From Hanleya hanleyi (Eukaryota > Mollusca > Polyplacophora > Lepidopleurida > Hanleyidae): a stretch of 64,000 nucleotides of DNA. The stretch is taken from the NCBI GenBank assembly GCA_036873755.1, contig JAVTVY010056900.1:1-64000 (forward strand). Reading direction: 5' to 3'. Shown here piece by piece: positions 33,551 through 45,232 of the stretch. The notes below the pieces were generated by a model that worked only from the letters and a program-made list of their open reading frames with translations, had not been told where the DNA came from and did no database searches. How positions within the stretch are numbered: the first letter of the stretch is position 1; each line of letters begins with the position of its first letter. The position numbers were made by a program, and so were the translations under genes.

Positions 33551-34189
33551 AAGTAATCGTAAACCGTCAAGTAAAGTTTACATCAAATGAAAGACCATTG
33601 CAAACTGTGTGGAAAAATATTTATTGTAATTTTTACGATTTTATTACACAGAGTAAACTGCAAATAAAGCATGGTATTCTATGGTGGTCTGTTGCAATCA
33701 TATTTAGGTCCAGTGACGTCACACTGCCTTAATACAAATATTTCAAACTGTGTATGCACTTTGCAATGCTTGATACTAGCTTAAGGTGTGTATAATTTGA
33801 GTTTCAACACACTCACTGTTCCAGTGTGCATGTTTCCCCAAAACTGGGAAAATTAAATGCAAGCTTCAAATTGACTTGACACTTAACACTGATTTTGGTA
33901 AAACATGCACACTGGAACAGTGAGTATGTGTTGAAACTCAAAGTATACACACCTTAAGCTTGAATCAAACATTGGAAAGTGCATACACAGTTTGAAATAT
34001 ATGTATTAAGGCAGTGTGACGTCACTGGACCCAACTATGCTTGCAACAGACCACCATAGAATACCATGCTTTATTTGCAGTTTACTCTGTGTGATAAAAT
34101 CGTAAAAAAAATACAATAAATATTTTTCCACGCTGTTTGCAATGGTCTTTCATTTGATGGAAACTTTACTTGAGGGTTTACGATCACTT
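33551..34189. mobile_element. Large foldback element with ~295-bp arms
   Basis: Left arm 33551 to about 33848 (from AAGTAATCGTAAACC). The right arm, about 33891-34189, ends GGTTTACGATCACTT. The arms are near-perfect reverse complements, including 'CAGTGACGTCACACTGCC', 'ACCATAGAATACCATGC' and 'CAGTGTGCATGTTT'. The spacer is only about 40 bp, so the DNA could extrude a very long hairpin. No coding capacity. Confidence 0.9.
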
Positions 34190-34849
34190 CAATAGCTTTT
34201 CACGCATACTTTCGAATAACACTATACTACATTATTGAATGGAACATTCGAAGAAAAATTTAAAAAGACCTTCCAGAAAACGTTAATGAAATGATATAAA
34301 AGCTATATTTTCAAATATTGCTTGTCGGATCTGAACAGCAGCACAGGAGAGCAGCTGCACAAGAATTGAAGTTAACCCAAATACCATCATCCGAACGCAT
34401 GACACGATCATACGTAGAAACTTCTGCTCGTAGTGTTAAGTGAAACGTGAAATGCCCTTAGCAAGCTAAGATGCCCAAATACCAGTATACCACTAATGCA
34501 TGTTATCCCGATACATTTGCAATAAAGATTCTGTTAACATCATTTAAAGTTTGAATGATATTAGCATTCCATATCATTTCTTGGATAACATTTCAATAGT
34601 AAGAACTGATATCTGTGTTCTGCAAAAAGCTGTTATCCTAAATATATGCATAAGAAGATATTCGTTCTGTTCTGTTTGAATAACTCTTCATATTATCGAG
34701 TCCGTGGATAGGATGCTTTCAACCACTTTTCGGCCATATCACGATGGTGCCTACATGTGACAGAATGCCGCGGACATGTACGCACTTACGCTGTTTACGG
34801 ATTACGGAATCCATATCGAACAGAATAAAGTGAATCTTTTTTTCAAGCT
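34190..34849. other. No gene; SINE fragment near 34705-34755
   Basis: 'GCTTTCAACCACTTTTCGGC' and 'CATATCACGATGGTG' resemble the SINE at 28.7 kb. Nothing else is supported. Confidence 0.5.
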
Positions 34850-35260
34850 TTTTTTCAACCTTCCCACAGTGCATGCTCCATTTCACAGGCTCACTCCACT
34901 ATGACCCTGTCTCCAATAGCGGAAGGAAAAACCCACGCCCACGCGGTTGAGTTTCAATCCGACCTAACAACTCATTCAGTATTGCACGTGAGCGAATTAC
35001 TTATCATATGATCTGCCCATATAACGGGGCAAACAATCTCCAGATGATTCTTTTTAACGCTAGGTCAACATAGGTATTAAGCAGAATTCAAAAGTAATCG
35101 GAATGTTCGACAAACATTAATTTTGCTATATATGATGTCACTTCCGGCGGTCTGTTGCTAGGGCGGGAATCGTGTCCGAAAATGTGGCTGGGGTATTCTC
35201 ATACACCAGTGAGGTGGTTGGCTTTCTCCCACCGACTCGATGCGCTATATATATGGACGT
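34850..35260 (+). repeat. Dispersed repeat, copy 1
   Basis: 'GCATGCTCCATTTCACAGGC', 'TTCTTTTTAACGCTAGGTCA', 'TATATATGATGTCACTTCCG' and 'GAGGTGGTTG' appear in the same order as at 52200-52625. The copies are clearly related over about 400 bp. No coding frame. Element class unknown. Confidence 0.85.
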
Positions 35261-36783
35261 ACATCTTGCGCAATAGACCTGAACCCTGATGACGTATTAT
35301 ATCACTTTCAATCACGTGATGTATTGCGCATTCATTCATCTGTGTGACAGGAGATCACTGATCCAGAAATCTAGCATCGCTTATGTAACACGGAACTAAT
35401 TAAATTTTCAACGCACAGTACATGTGCCCCAAGGCGTGAAGTCCTATATGTAACCTGATACACCAAATTAAAGCATGCTCTTCCGGTTGTGTCAGTCCAG
35501 GGACCTCGCGCTGGAAATTAAGTTGATGTCATGTTACATGAGAGAGGTGACAGGCTAATTGAATTTTATTACGATCACCACCTGCCATTTAATTGTTATG
35601 GGTGGGGCAGTAGGGATAGATGTGGGATAAAACGTCATCAAGTTTCAGGCCTATTGCGACACAAGTATTGTGTTGCCTAGTTTGCGTTACATTGAGAGGG
35701 CATGAGCGCTTTCCTAATGTGCTGAAATCCAAAACAAGGTTATTTTTTGTGTGCTGACAAAATGTCAGTGGTTTCGGTTTGAAGCAGATCCACCATTTTC
35801 CATTTCTCTGTTCGTGCCTACATGCATCGATCCGAAAGCGCTTCCCCGATAATTTGAACTATATATTTCGGTAGAATCGATAATATATAGCTATCAACAA
35901 CTAATAATATCTCGTGCCTTCCCCGTCTTTGACAGGCAATTATCTTTACAGTTCATCTGTAGGATGAATCATGATATAGCATGTTGTAATCAACATCACA
36001 CGCCGAGGTCAATTCTTTCCGCACCATGAGTATAGCCCTCGGGGCGCTCTGACCGCGATCGGAAAGGCCCGCTCGGTGCCATTATAATAATCACAATCTT
36101 TGGGCTCCGCGAAGCATGATGTCTCATCGAGGAATAATTTAGACAGGCTTCAAACGATTGATTAAATGCAATGTGTGGACGTTTCAAAGATTCCTGTCAG
36201 GGTAGATGGGTATGATAGCAGCCCTTGTCAAAATAATATTACCAGCCTCCTAAGAAAATGCAATAGGCCTGTCGCATTTCCTCGAGGTTTCATTCAATAT
36301 TTCATTTACTCGGAGACAGTTCCGAGGAAAGGAAAAAGAACAAAAGCAAGATTGTGTGGATGGGCAATCTGTTAGCGTGGCTGGATCAGGCGTGGACTTG
36401 AATTCCCCATCACTCAAAGCCACTGGATCGCCTTCTCAGAAACGTAATTTGGCATTTTATTTGAAACTTGACATTGCATGAATTTTAAGTAATTAATTCA
36501 ATTCATCTTGCACGCTTGTCTGCATTCGTTCGTCAACTCGTATCCTCGCCCTTTTGTTTTTATTATTTATTTTCACAGCCGTTTTCAATAAGGCATCTTG
36601 TTATTAATAAGCAATTTAGTTTAGAAAGGAAACAAAATCCCATGAAGAACCACTTATCCAGAATTTAGTTAGAAATTATCCACATTATTTAGTTGGTTTT
36701 TTTGGTGTTTTTTGGTGTTTTTTTTTAATATATCGATACTCTTAACTTTTTTTTAACATTCTGAAACCATGAACATGGGAAGG
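35261..36783. other. No recognisable gene
   Basis: No repeats shared with other parts of the window and no supported coding. Confidence 0.45.
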
Positions 36784-36939
36784 ATTGGCCTATTGGGAGA
36801 CTTGCACAATATCAACTATCCAATAAGATTCTTTGATTGTCACTTCCTATCTGTCGATTTTGACCCAATTAGCCAATCGGCTGACAGAACTAACACTTCC
36901 AGTTTATCTTCTGGCCCTATTGGGCAAGTCTACCATTGG
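36784..36939. promoter_or_regulatory. Cluster of seven CCAAT/ATTGG boxes
   Basis: ATTGG at 36784, 36792, 36919 and 36935; CCAAT at 36820, 36865 and 36873. Seven in about 155 bp is far above chance. It could be an NF-Y-bound promoter or enhancer, but no gene start is evident beside it and the 100-codon frame 36769-37071 is unrecognised. Confidence 0.35.
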
Positions 36940-38804
36940 GATCGTTTAAATGCTTTTCACGAAGTTTTAAATGCATGCCCAACTCAGAATGTAGAGAGAG
37001 GATTTTCCACAATATCATCTAGATATAATTTAACTGATCACGTTCATTTCCATGCGCCTATGAAGCTATAGTGATTTCATTTTTCTAAACAGGCTGAATT
37101 TCCTATCAATAATGTCCAGACACCTCCAAATAGGATAAAAATAAACAAAAGATTGATATCTATCACAGCAGAACCATTTTTACGTATTACCAATCTTAAT
37201 AAATTAAGGTTCGTATAGTTAGACCGCGGTTCGCAGTTCGTTATTCGGGACCAGTCATTCAGCGACTTATAACAGCGCCCCCTGGTGTCAGATTTGGGAT
37301 ATGAATATGTAAAGATATAGAGCATGACATTCTTGCTATACACAGGCCTGCAAGTGGCTCACAGTGAAAATATAGGAAGAAACTTGTCAAAATATAGGAG
37401 AATTTATGCGGTGATTGAAGAGATGACTGGCCAAAACTGCCTGTTCAGGGCGGTTTACACTGACAATTTCTGGCCACGATCTTGTCCGACTAAAGAAAAT
37501 TTAGCGTAACATCGGACTTCATCTGGGTGTACAGTGATAATTAGTAACAGTTGTTGGGATAATGACACGTCGACATAAGCTATAGGATGTCCTCGTTCAA
37601 TGGCATACAACTTTGGCACATTTCGTACGCTGGTTCGATCGCTAGACCGATCTAAAGGAAGGTGGTTTTTCCTCTCAGCGTCATTTTCGAGGCCATGTTA
37701 TTAACCTGGTCTATGTATAGGGTATATACTATATAGTGTAATTTTCCATGCTTGGCAAACACGGGCTCGCGCTTTAAAATATGACCATGTATGAGTATTA
37801 TAGTAAGCTATATAATAATTTAGTGTTTCCAAGATGTTCAAAAAAAAAAACAAAAAAAAAATGAAAATTTTTTTTTTTTAAATTTTCAAAAAAATGTCTG
37901 ACAAAACAGTGCTACTTAGCCCTGTGAGAGCGCCCAGGTAATGAATGAATATTTAAGTCTTCTGACATCACGGCCGCATTTTAACTACTTTACTTGCAGT
38001 CAAGGAGGAGCGAAAGTGTCATCGTCTCCGCCTTAACGCAAGGTTTATGCCAAGGCCCAGTATATTTCTACCCCGCATTATGGCGCTAAACTGGCGGGAG
38101 CGCGGCAACATCAGAAGATACCTCACCATTCAGCGCGGCGTCTGATTGCGCTGAGCCAACCAAAAAGCCCCTACCATTATGTTCCCTTCAAAGCACTATG
38201 AAGAAGAGTTCTCGAGATTGGTTGACACTCGCGTTACGGCAAGCCGGTTAGATCCTACAAGCGACATATCCAAATGGGAGAGAAGATAGGATTTAATTTT
38301 AATTAGGTTGACGTACTATAGCTGCTTAAAAAGTGGAATAGGTCTGACCAAGAAGGGAGGGTGGGGCGGGGGGGTCTGTTGGATTGAATCCGCGACATTT
38401 CGGTACGCGACATTTCGGCACAATGTGAAGTGTACGATATTTCGGCACCTTTTTGTACAAGCAAAATTAGGCTAAAAAAATAAGGATTTTCATTCTTTTT
38501 TTAACATATTTAACAATGAAAATACCATTTTAAGGGTTACGACGTTGTAGGTTAATTGTCGGCGATTACTGAGGTACATCTACACAATGTGTAACGGTCT
38601 TTTTTAGATACAAATATTCTATTACTAGTAAGTACCTCATCAGTTGGTGGTACATATGTAATTATGAATAAACATAAAATTCCAGCAGCCACATGTAAGC
38701 TGAAGGAATTAAAGCTGGTCAGAGCTGGTAGCTCTTAAAATGGTCCATGTTTGAAAAAGAAAGTGAAAATATCGATCTTTTAAAATATGAAGTGTGTGTA
38801 TGGC
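36940..38804. other. No recognisable gene; poly(A)/poly(T) hairpin at about 37838-37890
   Basis: A-runs followed by a T-run around 37840-37885 could pair. The rest shows no supported feature. Confidence 0.5.
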
Positions 38805-40679
38805 ATATGGCAAGCCGTTTCAGTATTTAATCGATTATTCTACATATGTTGAAAACTTCTGCACATATGTCCAAAAGTTTTCAACATATGTATAAAACTT
38901 TTCACCATATGTCCAAAAGTGCGGATTTATTTCACACATGTGCAAAAGTGTTATACATATATTGAAAACTTTTTGACATATGTACAAAGTTTTCAACATA
39001 TGTGGAATAGTTATAATTTATTTAACATATGTGTAAAACTTCCAACATATGTCTAAAACTTTTACACAAATGTCTAAAACTGATATCGTTTTGGCGCCTT
39101 TTCCACCTGTAAACAAAGGGACAGTCCACAGTGATAAGATGGTATTCAGTAAGGTTGACCTTGAAATGGCTAAGAGACTGAGCGCGTGTGTTTGTTTATC
39201 TTTGACCTAGCTGATTACTCCTGCACTACCTAGCCCGAAAACATCGGCTAAGGAGTCTATTTTTTTGGTTGTTGTTGGTAAATCTGACTCCTTTAGCCCG
39301 AATGACTGATAGAGCCCGAAATGGAAATCATTAAATAAGACGTCAGTCGCTCGAGATCTTTTACTGCACACGGCGTGGGGAATTGAGACAGAGGCACAAA
39401 AAAGCATTTTAACGAATAAATAATATGATTTGGCATCTCCAGCACTATGACAACCACCTAATGACTCCTTTAATCAGATGGAATCTGCCTTCAAACACGG
39501 ATTTTGTCAGCAAAACCGTTGTGTTTCTTTCTCCACATTTGACACGGGCATGCGCAGAATGTGGTTGAACTTTTGGCCCACGTCATCAGAAATCGATCCA
39601 TGCCGGTTATAAACCAATAGCGACGTGTGTTTATTCACGTGATCAGAAAGGTCACGAGATAAAAATAGCGAAGGTCATATTCTTACAAGATGTCAGAAAG
39701 GCGCGAAAACGTTAAAATCAGTCGAGGTTTTTCTCTCACAATTGATCACATTTTGTCAGCATCAAAACAGTCATGATAGATGGAACATGGACAAAGAAGC
39801 TCAGATCTGTCAAACTCTATCAAATTGGCATATTATTTATCTCCTGTTACGTTATTTTCGTCAGCGAAAGATTGCGAAAAGGCGCTTTTCGGAACACCAG
39901 ATTTTATCGCCAAATTTTAACATACCCTCGTTCTGAGCTGTGATAGGAATGCCACGCCCCCTTACCCTATATTCACCTATCACAGCTAGAGTTTCTGAGT
40001 TAATGCACTACCGTATTTCGATCCTGTATGTGAGATCATTGCTTTGTTAATTCAGGGCTGGTTCCTACCCCTCCCCCGCTCTCTTTTATTTCAAGTTTGC
40101 TCGGACCCACCGTACTAAAAAGCTACCACAGTTTGTTACAGGAGTAGAGGTGCGTTTAGGGACGATGGCCATGCATGAACCTTGAATCTACAAGAATATA
40201 GTCTGCTATTATTATTAGTTCCAAATTTCTCTCATTGTCGAAATGAAAAAAAAACGAGGGGACAGTACCATTTTGAAACATTCACGAGAGATTAAACCAC
40301 AAGGGGCAGTCCATTTCCTTTCCATTAACTCTCCTGGCATTTATTTAACATATGTGCAAGGAAAAACACTTTATTTGACATATGGGGAAAAGTTTTGCAC
40401 ATATGTATAAAAATTTTCAACATATGTATAAAAAATTTCAACATATCTGAAATACAAATGTAATTAATTTATTTTACATATGTGTGAAACTTTTCCACAT
40501 AGGGCCTATGTCCAAAACTTTTCAACATATGTGTAAAACTTTTCAACATATGTGTAACACTTTTGCACATATATGTCTAAAAACTGTTTTTTACACATAT
40601 GTGGAATTCTTTTGTATATATGCAAAACTTTTCAACATATGTAGAATAACCGATTAAATACCGAAACGGCTTGCCATAT
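38805..40679. mobile_element. Foldback-type element with inverted ends built from ~21-bp CATATGT repeats
   Basis: The left end ATATGGCAAGCCGTTTC with 'TATTTAATCGATTATTCTAC' (38805 onward) is mirrored at 40679 inward. Behind each tip come about 12-16 imperfect units like ACATATGTGTAAAACTTTTC (left to about 39080, right from about 40345). The interior (39.1-40.34 kb) has no recognisable gene. This matches the architecture of Drosophila FB/Galileo-type foldback elements (known family feature: tandem repeats inside terminal inverted repeats). Target duplication unclear. No transposase seen. Confidence 0.82.
39937..39987. repeat. Perfect 12-bp hairpin AGCTGTGATAGG / CCTATCACAGCT
   Basis: Lies inside the foldback element, arms separated by about 27 bases rich in C. 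Role unknown. Confidence 0.7.
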
Positions 40680-42895
40680 ATGTGTGTTGACTGTGGTACA
40701 CAACATAACCGTGACATTTTATGTAGTATTACTTGTATAAGGCACGAATCGATTTTCACTATCGTAAATCAGCTCATCTTCACAATCTCACCGCTTGACT
40801 CCAGCATGGAACCTACTTTTGACGCTCAACTGGTAACATATCATATCTTGTAACTGGTTTTAGGTTACCGAGGCTATTAGAATTCAAGATGCATGCATGC
40901 GGAATTTCTTCGGGCGAATGAATAGAGACATTAAGGGGTTAAATATCTTTTACGGGAATTCACCGAACCAATTTTTGTTTCGCACTTGGAAGCATACAAC
41001 CCCTATTCAACTGTAGTCCCATTTTCAGCTATTTCTTTCAACAAACACGCACGTGACTATATAGTCATATATGTTAAACACACGGTGAACTCTTCACCTT
41101 GACTTCACCTTCACGGTGAAAATAGGACAAAGCACTCAGCTATAATTTGGGTTTTCTCTCCCAATAGACAATCTTTTATGGAAAAATAATAATCCAATAA
41201 ATCCACAATTATACTGGTTTTAGTTGTATTACAGCTTTGTAATATTACTTTTGTAAGCACAAACACGCCTGGAAATTAATATAATCCAATCCAACGAAAA
41301 CGACAGTTAAAGCCGAGTGTCGAACGAAACAACAAAATGGCGTCGGTAGTATCCCAAGTTCACGAATAATGAAACTGCGTTTACAAACGAATAATATGAT
41401 ATATCCGTAGATAGGTCATTTGATATGTTTTCAGCAGGATACATGATCATATATGCTCCATTATGCTAAATATCCGAAGGTGGGTAAATCAGCTACTTCC
41501 ATTAATATTGTGTTAGAACTCGGGTGGTAACCGACAATCCAGTCAAGCCATAGGTATACATTTCTTTGTTGCAGCGAGTAAGCCTTGGGTGAACGAACAT
41601 GTCCACTGCGCATGCTCTGCATTGGGCGAGACGCGTGCAAACTGTTTTCCATACAAAGTTACTGACAAGTACACCAACCCAGCAGTGCCGTCCCATGTGT
41701 GGTACGGATCTTCTGTGTTCTCACGATATACAATTGCAAATTGATCATGTAGTTTTCTCCGTTATACATTAGAAAAAGAAAAAGACATTCTGCCAAAAAA
41801 AAGAAGATAAATAGAACATTTATGTCATTTTCAAATACATTAATATTTTATTTCAGAAAATGTAAATTTATTGAAAATCGTTTGTGTCTCAAATCTGTGA
41901 AAATTCTCAAATCGAGAGGGGTATGATCTGCATTCCTGGTTGCGTTTTGTTTAATTTCACGAGGTATTGGTGGGGGTGTAGTAAAATAATCATTAATTGT
42001 GCTACCGACATTATTCATTGTAATTAGCACACCATCAAAACCGAAACAATTGCTCGGCCCATACATTTTCGCATCTTCAGATATCAAATTAAGGGGTTGT
42101 TGTTTACAGAGTATTGATGCTAACAAACGTATGCCTGAATATAATGAGAATGCATCTGCACTGCAATTAGTTCCTGGACTTGTAAAGGTTAAATAATGAG
42201 AGCGCATGCATGAAACAGAATAATAAACGGAAAACTACCATTAAACTATCACTTTTGGCCGATCTAAATTACACACATTATGGAAATAATTATGGGGTAA
42301 ATTTGGAAAATTGTTGAAAAACTTGTTGTCAAATTTATGGTTAAAATTAATCGCCGTTACCAATATTTGTATGGCTACCTTTTTACTGTATTTTGCAGGA
42401 GCTTCTTCCAAATCTATATAAAAATCCAAGAGCTGAAAATACCGCTCAGAGGGGCACTATCGATTGTATGCCCTGAGAATTGTAAAATATCGTATGACCG
42501 CCACACGGCTGGATCAATCAATGATCTTGATGAATATATGTAGCGGTCATCTCAAAGCTAGTTGTAAAATCAGCGGCTGTACAATGCGGCATTTTTCCCT
42601 TTCATGTGTTACACAAGTCCAGTGATTGCACTGCACATACATTTTCATTATCTTAAAGGCATTCGCATTTCAACGTTTTCCAAAATACGCTGTAACAATA
42701 ACAACACTCTCATCACTAACCCATTAAAAGCTAGAGTAACGTGCCATCCTTTTTAAACAGTACGTATACAGTGTTCGACTGATAGAGGTGTGGATTTGAG
42801 ATAGTTTTTTTAGCAAGGAATCAATTTAGCTATTCTAGCACATTACCGGTCGGGTGATTCTGCCGTATAGAATGGAATTTGACCTACAGCTTGAG
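40680..42895. other. No gene I can support
   Basis: A 119-codon minus frame (42207-41848) and a 62-codon minus frame (42429-42241) are adjacent and open, but I recognise no domain. An ATGGCG start near 41337 stops after 10 codons unless spliced. Confidence 0.4.
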
Positions 42896-45230
42896 ATTTG
42901 TTCGCATTCAGGCTAGGGTTCTTTCAACAGCTTCAGGGCAATCTGGCAGATCAGATTGTGAGGAAAAACAGATATAAACAAACAGCACAGAGAGAAGTAA
43001 AGTCGACATATAAGGTAGTTCATAATCCCAGTGCAACAACACCAACACATTCATTATTTGGGGGTGACCAGTTAAGCCAGGTCAGCTTTTGCTAAGGCCT
43101 TAGTTGATGGGAAACGAGCAGCCAGAGGATGCTAGGTCCCCCGCCGAAATGGCTGCAATATTTTTTAGCATTGTTGGTCTCAGGGGATATACATGGGTCT
43201 TTCTGCGTTCCCAAGTTTTAAGATCAACTCAGAATGGCTGACTGAATGTTGATTGCTGCTCTAATATAGTTTTCATGCAGTGAAACATGGGAATTATGAA
43301 ACCGAGATGCAACCTCAAGCGGCATCTAAAGGCATATTATCTGCAAACCAAGTTTGACGAGAATCTGAAGGCGTCCTCAACCTATTGCCCGGAAACCAAA
43401 TGTTAAATTTGCCACCAGGTGTCGCCACCTGTAGGTGCAAGTGGGCAAAACGCAATCCCAAGCACCATCTCATGGCATGGTATGAGCATACAAACTTTGG
43501 GAAGATTCTGAAGGTCGATACTTGGTGTAAGAACGTATTGTTGAGGCTTTTGTTGAGGCTTTTGTGCAGCTGAAAAGGGTCACGTCTAGACGCATTGTCG
43601 AGCTCAGACAGGCTATTGTAGGCCGCTTGTGTTGTGCGTTCTTACACCAAATATAAACCATTCTGAAGAGGGATCTTCAAGTTCCTGGCAAGGCTTTGGT
43701 GTAAGATCTCCCATTGAAAAGGTAATATCTTGGACAAAAGACTGACAATACAACTTGCAGCAGATCCTTTGTCAATTATATTTCGTGAGTCTTACACCAA
43801 ATCGTTGCCAAGTTATTGCCCTGAAACCAAATTTAGATTTTGCCACCAGGGGTTGCCACCTGCGAAACACAATCCCAAGCGACATCTTATGGCATATGAA
43901 TACCAAAGGAGATGGTATTGAATTTGTAAGGTGGGGTTTTAGCCCACAGCCAGCCTCATACGAATGTACATTTCTTCTCTTCATCTGTCAATCACAATGC
44001 AATGTACAACTTGTCGTCGGCGGCAACTGTCAATCAACACTGATCGTTCGATTTCAACGTTTGACTGGCCCGTAATATCCACACGGTGTAATGTCATCGG
44101 TAAACAGTATTTATTTTACTTTTAATTGGTTCATACTGATAGCCTAAAATCTTATTTCAGATATACTGAATGCAATTTTTTTTTTACAAAAATGAGAAAG
44201 ATTGAAATAACTTGTCGACGTCACACATGTTGCCCTCCTGGGATTCGAAACGGTAAAAGAAAATAGCGAGGCGCTTGTGATCCAACGTGCGTATCCACTA
44301 CACCACAACATACGAACAACTGTAACAGGCTATTTTGTCCCTTTAATCTACTTACGAAAACTTCAAACGTTATGAATCATAACTTTTCATTTTTTAGTAT
44401 GAAGGACTCCTTGGACCAAAAATATCTTCAAGCAGTGGGGATATAATGTTACCACACAACACCAGGTTAAATGACGTTTTGGTCCAAGGAGTCCTTCGCG
44501 TCTAAATGCGTGTCTGAAGGACTCGATTTAGACCTTTTCTTCACGAAATAGCACAAGCTGTGGGTTTCAGTTTCATGTGATAACAATAATAATAACGCAA
44601 TCGCACTGAAACTTTCACATATTGTGTACTTATATTTTCTCTTGCCGTTACACTAAAACATAACTATTTTTAGGACATTTTATTTTTTCGATTTCAACCG
44701 CACCACGTATAGGCCAAAATCCCGCCTTATCGTACCATCACCTTTGAGAAGAATCCGATGAGCAGTTGTCAAATTATTGCCCGGAAACAAATTTCGGATT
44801 TTCCCACCAGGTGGCGCCACCTGTAGGCAGAAGCAGGCGAAATACAATCCCAAGGGACATCTCATGGCATGATATCTGCATACCAAATTGGAGAAGAATC
44901 CGATGAGCGAAATCAAATTTAGATTTTGACACGAGGTGGTGCCACCTGTAGGCGCAAGTGGGCGGAACGCAATCCCAAGCGACATCTTATGTCATGGTAT
45001 ATTCATAACAAATTTAAGAAGAATCTGATGAGCAGTTCTCAAGTTATTACCCGGAAACAAATTTGGTATTTTGCCACCAGGTGGCGCCACCTGTAAGTGC
45101 AAGTGAGTGAAAGGCAATCCCATGCAACATCTCCTGGTATGGTACATGCATGCTAAATTGGAGAAGAATCCAATGAGCATGCAGTTCTCAAGTTATTGGC
45201 TGAAAACAAATTTCAGATTTTGTCACCAGG
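42896..45230. repeat. Satellite family with GCCACCTGTAGGC units, diverged and interrupted
   Basis: Units near 43385-43520, 43795-43900, 44750-44890, 44900-45020 and 45025-45230 share 'AAGTTATTGCCCGGAAAC', 'CACCAGGTGGCGCCACCTG', 'GAACGCAATCCCAAGC' and 'AGAAGAATCYGATGAGC'. Unit length is about 145 bp where compact. Frames of up to about 100 codons here are by-products. Confidence 0.8.
44222..44312 (-). repeat. tRNA-like sequence, probable SINE head or pseudo-tRNA
   Basis: On the minus strand, 'GTGGTGTAGTGGATACGCAC' is a strong A box and 'CCGTTTCGAATCCC' a good B box. The acceptor arms pair only partly, and the segment between the boxes is long, so a working tRNA is unlikely. Confidence 0.5.
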
Positions 45231-45232
45231 TG

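Noticed and set aside
39207..39407. 66-codon minus frame as the transposase of the CATATGT element
   Set aside because: Too short and without any DDE or helix-turn-helix pattern.
41848..42429. Adjacent minus frames of 119 and 62 codons
   Set aside because: Considered as a host exon or element gene, but no motif or clear splice sites could be supported; left as unassigned.
44222..44312. Functional tRNA gene
   Set aside because: A and B boxes are good, but the acceptor stem does not pair properly and the distance between boxes is too long.
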